Assembly (NCBI GenBank): GCA_945947845.1
Contig: CAMEZN010000018.1
Location: forward strand, 1-11,509
Length of the DNA stretch: 11,509 nucleotides
Source: an uncultured Mucispirillum sp.
GTDB taxonomy: Bacteria; Chrysiogenota; Deferribacteres; Deferribacterales; Mucispirillaceae
Direction: 5' to 3'
The position numbers and the translations under genes were made by a program. A model generated the notes under the pieces. It had not been told where the DNA came from and did no database searches. It saw only the letters and a list, made by a program, of their open reading frames with translations. This document shows, in pieces, positions 1 to 5,780 of the stretch. Position 1 is the first letter of the stretch. Each line of letters starts with the position of its first letter.

Positions 1-201
1 AATGATTTTTGCAGCAAACTTGTATTAAAAGGTGCAGATAATGTTAGCGAAAATTGGCAAGAGTTTGATTTAAAAAATGCCCAGGTTAAATATAAAGAAA
101 ATATAGAAATTGTAGGAAGTTATATGACAGAGCTAGAAGCTTTACCGCTTTTAAAAAGAGCTTTTTATGATAGAAGCCATGACCTTTTAGGCAGGTATTA
201 G
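1..201 (+). CDS. C-terminal part of an unidentified prophage protein
   Basis: The frame is open from the first base of the window to a TAG at 199-201, giving 66 residues that end in LLKRAFYDRSHDLLGRY. The start lies outside the window. The next gene starts one base after the stop, so this is part of the same early transcription unit as the small membrane protein, gemA and mor. I do not recognise the family: the fragment has charged and hydrophobic residues in soluble-protein proportion, no membrane segment and no cysteine motif. In Mu-like phages this position, upstream of gemA, holds small early accessory proteins such as Gam or DUF3164 proteins, but nothing in the visible tail supports either name. 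Confidence 0.6.
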   Translation, partial: NDFCSKLVLKGADNVSENWQEFDLKNAQVKYKENIEIVGSYMTELEALPLLKRAFYDRSHDLLGRY

Positions 202-202
202 T

Positions 203-340
203 ATGATAGTTAAGTTATTCCCAATAGCACTTATTATTCTTGATTTATGTGCGGCAGGTGTTTACCTGCTGCACGGCGACATCCGCCACACAATCTACTG
301 GGCAGCAGCTGCAACATTAACTGCAACAGTAACATTTTAA
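203..340 (+). CDS. Small two-segment membrane protein of the prophage
   Basis: A 45-residue protein starting MIVKLFPIALIILDLC and ending LTATVTF. It starts one base after the upstream stop and ends nine bases before gemA, with an AGG-containing ribosome site inside the end of the previous gene, so it sits naturally in the operon. Residues about 5-21 and 31-45 are hydrophobic and are split by a short polar HGDIRH segment with a following aromatic-rich stretch, which suggests a hairpin of two membrane helices. Small proteins of this kind are common in the early region of Mu-like prophages; their function is not known to me. The tight packing and codon-level fit make it likely to be real despite its size. 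Confidence 0.65.
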   Translation: MIVKLFPIALIILDLCAAGVYLLHGDIRHTIYWAAAATLTATVTF

Positions 341-349
341 AGGTGATTT

Positions 350-883
350 ATGAGTATTACAAAAAAACAAATACAACTTATTCATATCGCTAAGCAGCAA
401 TTATGTATTGATGATGATACTTATAAAGAGCTGCTGGCAAATTATAATGTAACTTCATCAAAAGATTTAACACAATTTCAGGCGGAGCATCTACTCCGCC
501 ATTTGCGTTCAAAAGGTTTTAGAATAGTTAAAACTGCCCGCAATAAAGCAAAAATAGGCGGTAAAACTATTAAACTTGCAAGCCCAGCACAGCTTAAATT
601 AATAGAAGTGCTTAAATCCAATATTGTTTGGAAAGTGTCTTTTGAAAGCTGGTTAAATACTCGCATGAAAATCAAAAAAATACTAACAAGTAAAGACGCA
701 GCCAAAGTTATTGAAGGGTTAAAAGGTATGCTTAATATTACTACAAAACATATTGAATTTTTAATGCTGCCTTTTCCTGCCGGCTATGATATAGAAACCT
801 TGCAAAATCAATGGTTTTTTGATATATTAGATAATAAATTAATCTATGTAGAAAATGGTGAGATATGCAGAGTAATAAAATAG
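350..883 (+). CDS. gemA: GemA-family (Mu gp16, DUF1018) early regulatory protein
   Basis: The 177-residue product begins MSITKKQIQLIHIAKQQL, followed by LCIDDDTYKELLANY and a QAEHLLRHLRSKGF segment. This is the recognisable N-terminal layout of the GemA/gp16 family: a KxQIxxIHIAKxxL helix, a D-D-x-x-Y-(K/R) turn, then a helix that carries the L-x-x-x-G-F end. In Mu, GemA (gene e16) is an early protein reported to affect host gene expression and DNA topology. A clear ribosome site (AAAGGTGA) lies at about 340-347, eight or so bases before the ATG. Its end overlaps the start of mor by 19 bases, so the two are probably translationally coupled. The gene order, gemA then mor, is that of Mu-like phages. 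Length is within the usual family range. Confidence 0.9.
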   Translation: MSITKKQIQLIHIAKQQLCIDDDTYKELLANYNVTSSKDLTQFQAEHLLRHLRSKGFRIVKTARNKAKIGGKTIKLASPAQLKLIEVLKSNIVWKVSFESWLNTRMKIKKILTSKDAAKVIEGLKGMLNITTKHIEFLMLPFPAGYDIETLQNQWFFDILDNKLIYVENGEICRVIK

Positions 884-1149
884 AACAAAGTGAGGTTACA
901 GCTTGCGATGCAATAGATAGTGATGATAAGTTAGCAATATTATTATCGCTGCTTGGCGAAGATAAAGCACATGCACTTTGCTCAGAGTTCGGTGGCTCAT
1001 CTATATATATACCTAAGGCTGATACTCTTAACCGTGAGCTGCGTAATAAAAAAATCATTTCTGATTATAAAGCTGGTGCAACTTTTCACCAGCTTCGCAA
1101 AAAATACCAGTTGTCTGAAACAACCCTGCGCAATATAATTTTTAAATAA
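865..1149 (+). CDS. mor: Mor-family middle-operon transcription activator
   Basis: A 94-residue protein with the family signature FGGSSIYIPK at residues about 42-51, which in Mor forms the dimer-region beta strand, and a C-terminal helix-turn-helix (about 64-93, IISDYKAGATFHQLRKKYQL then SETTLRNII). Mor activates the middle promoter of Mu by binding as a dimer next to RNA polymerase. The chosen ATG at 865 has a GGTGAG ribosome site just upstream and overlaps the gemA end. In Mu the Mor target, the middle promoter and activator gene C follow directly. Here the next 160 bases carry only AT-rich DNA and repeats before the cas9 fragment, so no target operon is visible downstream. Alternatively it could act elsewhere in the prophage to the left. 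Somewhat shorter than Mu Mor (129 aa). Confidence 0.88.
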   Translation: MQSNKIEQSEVTACDAIDSDDKLAILLSLLGEDKAHALCSEFGGSSIYIPKADTLNRELRNKKIISDYKAGATFHQLRKKYQLSETTLRNIIFK

Positions 1150-1192
1150 GATTTAAATTTTTTAGAATTTATAGACCTGCCAGCAAAAAATG

Positions 1193-1228
1193 CGGCGTTT
1201 AAATTTTTTAATCGGCGTTTAAATTTTT
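1193..1228 (+). repeat. Tandem 16-bp direct repeat near prophage end
   Basis: The sequence cggcgtttaaattttt occurs at 1193-1208 and again at 1213-1228, a period of 20 bases. A weaker copy of its AT part (tttaaatttttta) lies at 1152-1164. Mu-like phages carry several transposase-binding sites of about 22 bp near each end, so closely spaced direct repeats some 80-115 bp inside the presumed end are in the right place for such sites. That role is inferred. Confidence 0.55.
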
Positions 1229-1310
1229 CTATCCGTGCACACTTGCAACATACATGTAATATTTTTTAACTGCACTTTATCGCAATATCGTTATTTTTTC
1301 TATCTCAGTT

Positions 1311-1952
1311 TTATTTAATTATAATATTATATTCTTCTTCTATTATAGACCTGTCTAAATATATTTCATATCCTTCCTTTCCATCAATTTTACCAAGGCG
1401 GGCTCTAACAGGTTGACCGCTTTCTAAAAGATAATATAAATATTCACCAGCTGTTTTTTTATTTGTTTCCTGCATTTTATTTTTTAACCTTTCTATTGCT
1501 GGTTTGATTTTACCGCTGCTATCTTCTTTATCTACCTTTCTATTACTTTTAAACCCCCTGCGTTTTGAAAGGTGCATTAAACATCTTCCAAGCTCAAATA
1601 ATTCTATTTTTTCATTTACTGCCCTGCTTCTTAATTCATAAGGGTTTAATACTGCTAATTGTTTTCTTGCATTTTCAACTAATGGAAGTAAGCCATATTT
1701 TATTAATGTATTTAATAAGTGATTTCTTCGGGATATTTTCCTGTCAAGATTTCTTCTAATACTGCGAGCATTTCTACGAACTACTGCCAACGGTTCTTTT
1801 GTCTTTTCGTTTCTCCCATCATGAAATATTCTTACACCAGACTTCATAACCGCAACTGGCTCATTATTATTATTCAGCCTTAGCATACACCAGCCAATAG
1901 AGTTTGTGCCTAAATCAAGACCTAAACGATATTTTAATGAATTTTCTGTCAT
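1311..1952 (-). pseudogene. cas9: Truncated Cas9 (type II-C-like), N-terminal fragment
   Basis: The fragment encodes about 213 residues of a CRISPR effector nuclease normally about 1,000-1,100 residues long. Visible parts in order: RuvC-I motif LGLDLGTNSIGW with catalytic Asp at residue 13, the GVRIFHDGRN strand, the Arg-rich bridge helix (about 58-82, RRNARSIRRNLDRKISRR), and the start of the REC lobe (LNPYELRSRAV, then ELGRCLMHLSKRRGFKSNRK). The domain spacing matches compact type II-C proteins. RuvC-II, HNH, RuvC-III and the PAM-interacting domain are absent, so it cannot be an active nuclease. The frame has no internal stop or frameshift up to the cut, which suggests recent damage. I chose ATG at 1952 because GGAG lies six bases before it; the in-frame ATG at 1964 has no ribosome site. 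The break coincides with the prophage edge, pointing to insertion; the remainder may lie beyond the prophage. Confidence 0.9.
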
Positions 1953-2001
1953 ATCTCGCTCCATTTATAAATAGAATAAAAATATGTTACTTTATATTTT
2001 T

Positions 2002-2030
2002 TAAATAAGCAATATTTATTATCTTGACAA
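2002..2030 (-). promoter_or_regulatory. Possible cas9 promoter, minus strand
   Basis: On the minus strand TTGTCA (2030-2025) is followed after 17 bases by TATTTA (2007-2002), about 50 bases before the cas9 start. The -35 box is good and the -10 box is weak. The -35 overlaps that of the opposite promoter within the palindrome CTTGACAAG (2023-2031). Confidence 0.35.
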
Positions 2031-2052
2031 GTTTTTGAAAATACAATATATT
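2024..2052 (+). promoter_or_regulatory. Strong sigma-70 promoter for the candidate tracrRNA
   Basis: TTGACA at 2024-2029, a perfect -35 box, is followed after exactly 17 bases by TATATT at 2047-2052. Transcription would start near 2059. No protein-coding frame follows; the next features downstream are two hairpins, the second with a T-run, so it probably drives a short non-coding RNA. Confidence 0.75.
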
Positions 2053-2058
2053 TAATAC

Positions 2059-2147
2059 ATAACATATTAAATATTGTGGTGAATACAGTAATAAGTGAGT
2101 ATTCACTCACACCAAATTTAGCCTTTCTATATGAAAGGCTTTTTTTT
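2059..2147 (+). ncRNA. Candidate tracrRNA of the type II CRISPR system
   Basis: A transcript from the promoter at 2024-2052 to the T-run at 2141-2147 would be about 89 nt, the usual size of a tracrRNA. Parts in order: an AT-rich 5' arm (about 2059-2089) that could be the anti-repeat, ending GAATACAG; then TAATAAG, like the AATAAGG that follows the anti-repeat in known tracrRNAs; a perfect 6-bp hairpin (GTGAGT/ACTCAC, 2095-2110) at the nexus position; a linker; and a terminator hairpin (2120-2140). It is divergent from the cas9 fragment, a position where tracrRNA genes are found. The matching CRISPR array is not in this window, so the pairing that would prove it cannot be shown; the alternative is an unrelated small RNA. 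The function is inferred; the promoter, hairpins and terminator are seen. Confidence 0.6.
2120..2147 (+). terminator. Intrinsic terminator of the small RNA
   Basis: AGCCTTTC (2120-2127) pairs perfectly with GAAAGGCT (2133-2140) across a 5-base loop TATAT and runs into eight T (2140-2147). It is oriented to end plus-strand transcription starting at about 2059. Confidence 0.88.
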
Positions 2148-2162
2148 GTTTATAAATAAAAT

Positions 2163-2196
2163 AAAAAAGACTGCCATAGAGAACTCTCTATGGCAG
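2163..2196 (-). terminator. Intrinsic terminator of the flavocytochrome gene
   Basis: CTGCCATAGAG (2171-2181) and CTCTATGGCAG (2186-2196) form a perfect 11-bp stem with a 4-base loop. On the minus strand the stem is followed by TCTTTTTTAT, a T-run, 35 bases past the stop codon of the flavocytochrome gene. Confidence 0.88.
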
Positions 2197-2231
2197 CCCG
2201 TATAGAAGATGTTGAGATAAAGGGTTGTTAT

Positions 2232-4073
2232 TTATTTTAATGCAGCGGCTTCTGCACCTGCTATTCTTCCAAATGTGATTGTTTCAGATATAGAGTTACC
2301 GCCAAGCCTGTTTGCTCCATGAACTCCACCTGTTACTTCTCCACCTGCATATAAGCCTTTTATAACTTTACCTTCTGTATTAATTACTCGTGCTTTCTCA
2401 TCTATTTTTAAACCACCCATACAGTAGTGAATTGCTGGTTTAACTTCAATTGCATAGAAATTAGGTCCTTCTATTTTTTGTGCAAAATTATGTCTGCCAA
2501 AATCTTCATCTTTGCCTTTTTCTACCATTGTATTAAACCTTGCAACAGTTGCTTTTAAAGCATCTGCTGGGATTGATAATTCTTTTGCAAGCTCATCTAA
2601 TGATTTACCCTGTTTTACTTTACCAAGTTGGAAAAATGCTCCTGTTTGTTTAACATTTTTTCTTACTACATCATCAAATACGATAAAGCATGATGCACCT
2701 TTTTGTTTTCTAATTGCAGCAGTTGTTACATCTCTTGTTGTAAGCTCACTGATAAACCGTTTACCGTCCCTGTTTACAAAAATACCGCCTGCACCACGAA
2801 CAATTTCTGATACAATAACTGGGCTTCCTACAAGCATAGTTGGATTAAGCTGAATTTCTTTCATATCCACAGTTGCTGCACCTACTGATGTACCAAGAAC
2901 AATACCGTCCCCCTGTGTGCCCGGCTGGTTAGATGTCTGCACACCTTTTGCATCTGGTCTATAACTTGCAACTAATTTATTATTTGCACCAAAACCGCCT
3001 GATGCTAATATTACAGCTTTCGCATCAATCTGATAAATGCCAGAATGTTTGCCTTTTACTAATACACCTGTTACATCACCATTTGCATTAGTAACTAATT
3101 TCACTACTTTTGAATTAACTCTTACATCTGCACCATCTCTAACTACTCGTTCCCTTAATTTTGCACTTAAAAATGGCCCTACAAAGTCGCCACTTGTTGG
3201 CCCGTGGAACCTAGGGTATGTTGCACCGCCGCCCATAGCAATAAACCCAAGCTCAGCATTAATTGATGCAAGCCATTCAATAGATTTAGATGATTCATTT
3301 GCTAATATTTTAACAAGGTCTGGATTATTGATATTTTTACCGCCTTTCATAGTATCATTAAACATAACATCTGCATTATCAGGTATTTTTTTTGCTTTTT
3401 GGAACCTTGTGCCAGCTGCATTCATACCACCTGCTGCAAGCTGAGAGTTACCACCAACTATTGGCATTTTTTCAAGCATTATTACTTTTTTGCCTTTGCT
3501 AAGTGCTGTAATTGCTGCCGTAAAGCCTGTTGCACCTGTTCCCACAACAACTATATCTGTTTTTTCCACTCTTACAGGTTTTGCATTAGCATATTTGCTT
3601 AAATCTTCATACCATTCATTTTTAACTTTACCACCTGCTGATATATTCATATCAAACTCATGGCAGTTCAAACAGTAAGATTTAGACGGAGTATGACCAG
3701 TATGGCATGTTGTGCAGTTCATCGTGCCTAAATGAGAGCTGTGCGGATTAACTTCACCCTCAGTAGTTTTTGCCATATCCGCAAGTGTTCCGTGGCAGCT
3801 TTCACATTTTGCATTAATATCTTTTTCGCTATCATCAATAACTGATGATGAGTGGCAGCCTTCACAGCTTTCTACTGTGCCTGCTTTCATATGTATGCCT
3901 GATAAATATGCAGCCTTTTTACCTTTTGAATAAGATGTGGCAGTCTTTTCATCAAACACATTTTTTTCTGCTGCTGGTGCAGCTACCGCTGTCATTTCTT
4001 TACTAGGAGCGACAGCTATTGTTATAATCAATGTTAAAACAATTACTCCTAAGACAATTAGCTTTTTATTCAT
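2232..4073 (-). CDS. Periplasmic tetraheme flavocytochrome c reductase (fumarate/urocanate reductase type)
   Basis: The 613-residue protein is an exported FAD enzyme that takes electrons through c-type hemes and reduces a C=C bond in the periplasm as a respiratory step. An N-terminal signal peptide (hydrophobic residues 5-22) is followed by four CxxCH heme sites at C70-H74, C90-H94, C120-H124 and C134-H138. An FAD-binding Rossmann motif GTGATG (178-183) and EKMPIVGGNS follow. Likely active-site residues by comparison with soluble fumarate reductase Fcc3 are His290 (HGPTSGD), Arg447 (ELTTRD), His549 (IHYCMGG) and Arg589 (GANRLGGNS), so the catalytic set appears complete. The fused heme-plus-flavin layout and length match this group. 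The acceptor is not settled: fumarate, urocanate, methacrylate or another enoate are possible. GGGGG (4080-4084) is the ribosome site. It lies 81 bases behind a MocR-type regulator and has its own terminator. A membrane quinol oxidase would be needed to feed it and is not in view. Confidence 0.9.
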   Translation of the reverse strand: MNKKLIVLGVIVLTLIITIAVAPSKEMTAVAAPAAEKNVFDEKTATSYSKGKKAAYLSGIHMKAGTVESCEGCHSSSVIDDSEKDINAKCESCHGTLADMAKTTEGEVNPHSSHLGTMNCTTCHTGHTPSKSYCLNCHEFDMNISAGGKVKNEWYEDLSKYANAKPVRVEKTDIVVVGTGATGFTAAITALSKGKKVIMLEKMPIVGGNSQLAAGGMNAAGTRFQKAKKIPDNADVMFNDTMKGGKNINNPDLVKILANESSKSIEWLASINAELGFIAMGGGATYPRFHGPTSGDFVGPFLSAKLRERVVRDGADVRVNSKVVKLVTNANGDVTGVLVKGKHSGIYQIDAKAVILASGGFGANNKLVASYRPDAKGVQTSNQPGTQGDGIVLGTSVGAATVDMKEIQLNPTMLVGSPVIVSEIVRGAGGIFVNRDGKRFISELTTRDVTTAAIRKQKGASCFIVFDDVVRKNVKQTGAFFQLGKVKQGKSLDELAKELSIPADALKATVARFNTMVEKGKDEDFGRHNFAQKIEGPNFYAIEVKPAIHYCMGGLKIDEKARVINTEGKVIKGLYAGGEVTGGVHGANRLGGNSISETITFGRIAGAEAAALK

Positions 4074-4154
4074 AATTGACCCCCGTTTTACTAGGATAAT
4101 ACAGACTAATGTAAAAGATATAGTGCCAATTTATGAATTCAATATAGACCAGAA

Positions 4155-5588
4155 TTATTTTAACTTGTTAATATTATGCTTTAATCTTATTAAACCTTCT
4201 TCCAGTTCTTCGTCGCTGCATGCTGCACTGCATATAGATATATGGGTTGTATCGTTTTGGTCAAAGAAAAAACCGGGGTAAAACAGCACATCATTTGTTA
4301 TTTCAAATAATTTTTTTGTATTTATATGGTTAAAATTAAGCCATATATAAAAATCAGAATTGCTTTCGTCCCATTTTGCATCATCTTTTAAATATTTTTT
4401 TAAAAGGCTGTGAGAAAGCTCTCTTTTATGCAGCATAATTTTTCTTACCTTTTCCAGATAATTATCATATACACCACTTGTCATCAGCTCGGTTACAAGC
4501 AGCTGTAAAAGCATGCTTGGATATATATCGTGCTGAGCTTTTACATCACTTAGTTTTTCTATCACATTTTTAGGAGCTGCTATCCATGATATACCAAGGT
4601 TAATAGTTAATGTTCTAAGTAGTGAACCAAAATATATTACACTATTATTACTATCAAGGGAAAAAAGCGAACTGTCATGTGGCTTATCAAACCATATATC
4701 CCGCATAGAGTCTACTTCCATTATTGGGATTCTGTATTTAGAAGCTGTATTTAAAAGTAATTTTTTCCTTTCAAGGCTCATATTTATACCAGTAGGGTTA
4801 TGGTATGTAGAATTAAGATATATCATAGAGCTTCTTGCTGATAACTCTTTTTTTAGTTTTTCTATAATTATGCCCTGCCTGTCCTGCTCTATGCCTATCA
4901 TATTAACACCTGTATAGTGAACGATAGAATCCATATTTATAACATTTGGAGTAGCATATATAAAATTTGATGCAAAACTTAAAAATGCCATAGCAGAAAG
5001 ATTTATCCCCTGCAATACACTTGGTATAATAAGAATATTATCTGCTGTAATATTTTTACCCTGCATAGAAATTCTTTCTGCAATTATCTTTCTTAAAGGT
5101 AAATAACCATATTTATTAAAATGATTTATGCGGCTTAAATCTTTGGAACATATCTTTGATGTAGCATCAAATATATATGATGCTAAAAAGTTAAAATCTT
5201 TCCCAAGCCCTGCTGCTGAAATATTTATAGCATTTTCATTTGTGCTGGAATTAGTTAACTGGTCTATCCTTTTAATATTGCCATACCTGTGCATACCAGT
5301 AGAAAAATACTTATCCCAGTTAGGTGAGCGGTTTTCTTCATTATCAAATATATTTTTAACAAATATCCCAGACTGTGGCACAACTTCCACATAAGACATA
5401 TAAATCAGCTGTTCTACTGCCATAATAACTGTATTACGGCTTACCTGAAATATTTCACAAAGCTTTCTTTGAGATGGCAGCTTTGTATGGGGCTTTAATC
5501 TGCCATTTTCTATATCATTAATAATAATATCTGCTATCTGCAAATATAAATGCTCGCTGTTTCCTTCAAGCTTCCAATGACTATACAT
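4155..5588 (-). CDS. MocR-type GntR/aminotransferase-fold regulator lacking the PLP lysine
   Basis: The 477-residue protein has a GntR winged helix at residues about 12-78 (LPSQRKLCEIFQVSRNTV) and a class I aminotransferase-like domain from about 120 to the end (YHNPTGINMS at 262-271). This is the MocR architecture, in which a PLP-binding domain senses a ligand and steers DNA binding. In MocR and aminotransferases the cofactor Lys sits in SxSK(T/S)L; here the segment is GSLLRTLTINLGISW with Arg325 (codon AGA, 4614-4616) in its place. The usual P-G-L-R-L-G-W that follows is also altered, with Gly where the Arg should be, and EDDYDSEF-like is EVDSMRDIW. It therefore probably does not form the normal internal aldimine and may bind another ligand or none. 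It sits upstream of the flavocytochrome gene in the same direction with no terminator in the 81-bp gap, suggesting control of that gene or co-transcription. The start is the ATG giving the expected GntR N-terminus. Confidence 0.85.
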   Translation of the reverse strand: MYSHWKLEGNSEHLYLQIADIIINDIENGRLKPHTKLPSQRKLCEIFQVSRNTVIMAVEQLIYMSYVEVVPQSGIFVKNIFDNEENRSPNWDKYFSTGMHRYGNIKRIDQLTNSSTNENAINISAAGLGKDFNFLASYIFDATSKICSKDLSRINHFNKYGYLPLRKIIAERISMQGKNITADNILIIPSVLQGINLSAMAFLSFASNFIYATPNVINMDSIVHYTGVNMIGIEQDRQGIIIEKLKKELSARSSMIYLNSTYHNPTGINMSLERKKLLLNTASKYRIPIMEVDSMRDIWFDKPHDSSLFSLDSNNSVIYFGSLLRTLTINLGISWIAAPKNVIEKLSDVKAQHDIYPSMLLQLLVTELMTSGVYDNYLEKVRKIMLHKRELSHSLLKKYLKDDAKWDESNSDFYIWLNFNHINTKKLFEITNDVLFYPGFFFDQNDTTHISICSAACSDEELEEGLIRLKHNINKLK

Positions 5589-5655
5589 ATTTTTCTATAC
5601 CATTTCATGAGTAAATAATCAATTTTATACATAATAAAAAGCTATTTTTATAGGT

Positions 5656-5683
5656 CCAGTTCTTATTTGGTAATGATACCAGT
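5656..5683 (+). promoter_or_regulatory. Possible operator upstream of the MocR-type gene
   Basis: About 70-95 bases before the regulator start lie two direct copies of CCAGT (5656-5660 and 5679-5683) and an inverted repeat TGGTA-ATGA-TACCA (5668-5681). MocR and GntR proteins bind direct or inverted repeats of this size, often at their own promoter. I could not find a convincing -35/-10 pair beside it. Confidence 0.35.
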
Positions 5684-5780
5684 CTTAATAAAAAAAGTAT
5701 AGATTTAATAATTAAAAGTGATAGATAGGAAATAGAAAAATATAAATATTTTTTAAATTATGAGAAAAATTTTCCTGCTG

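Larger units (their letters stand above)
1..1307 (+). mobile_element. Mu-like transposable prophage, partial (early region and one end)
   Basis: Four consecutive plus-strand genes, two of which (GemA family and Mor family) are hallmarks of Mu-like transposable phages, fill the left of the window and stop abruptly before a truncated cas9 on the opposite strand. Mu-type elements end in TG...CA; the nearest CA at the edge is at 1306-1307, and read inward from there the sequence begins TGAGATAG and soon contains TTGCGATAAAGTGC, which resembles the short CGATAAATGCG-like sites at the Mu right end. The exact boundary is not certain: an in-frame TAA of the cas9 frame lies at 1311-1313, just outside this candidate end. 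The transposase, repressor and structural genes are not in the window; the other end lies to the left. Confidence 0.7.

Noticed and set aside
478..1058. Minus-strand open frames across gemA and mor
   Set aside because: They run antisense to two well-supported phage genes and have no ribosome sites or family features.
1311..1952. IscB or small functional RuvC protein instead of a cas9 fragment
   Set aside because: The bridge helix followed by REC-type sequence is Cas9-like, and no HNH or further RuvC motif follows.
1952..1964. Cas9 start at the upstream ATG
   Set aside because: It lacks a ribosome site, whereas GGAG lies six bases before the ATG at 1952.
1965..2231. CRISPR array between cas9 and the flavocytochrome gene
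   Set aside because: No repeat of 25 bp or more occurs twice here; the only hairpins are terminators and the small nexus-like hairpin.
3037..3444. Open plus-strand frame of 135 codons inside the flavocytochrome gene
   Set aside because: It lies wholly antisense to a gene with clear heme and FAD motifs, and its protein has no recognisable features.
4100..4140. TTGGCAC upstream of the flavocytochrome gene as a sigma-54 promoter
   Set aside because: The -24 part TGGCAC fits but the -12 GC is missing at the right spacing.
5700..5780. Terminator after the exonuclease gene
   Set aside because: AT-rich with a short near-palindrome at 5767-5780 but no loop and no stable G+C stem.
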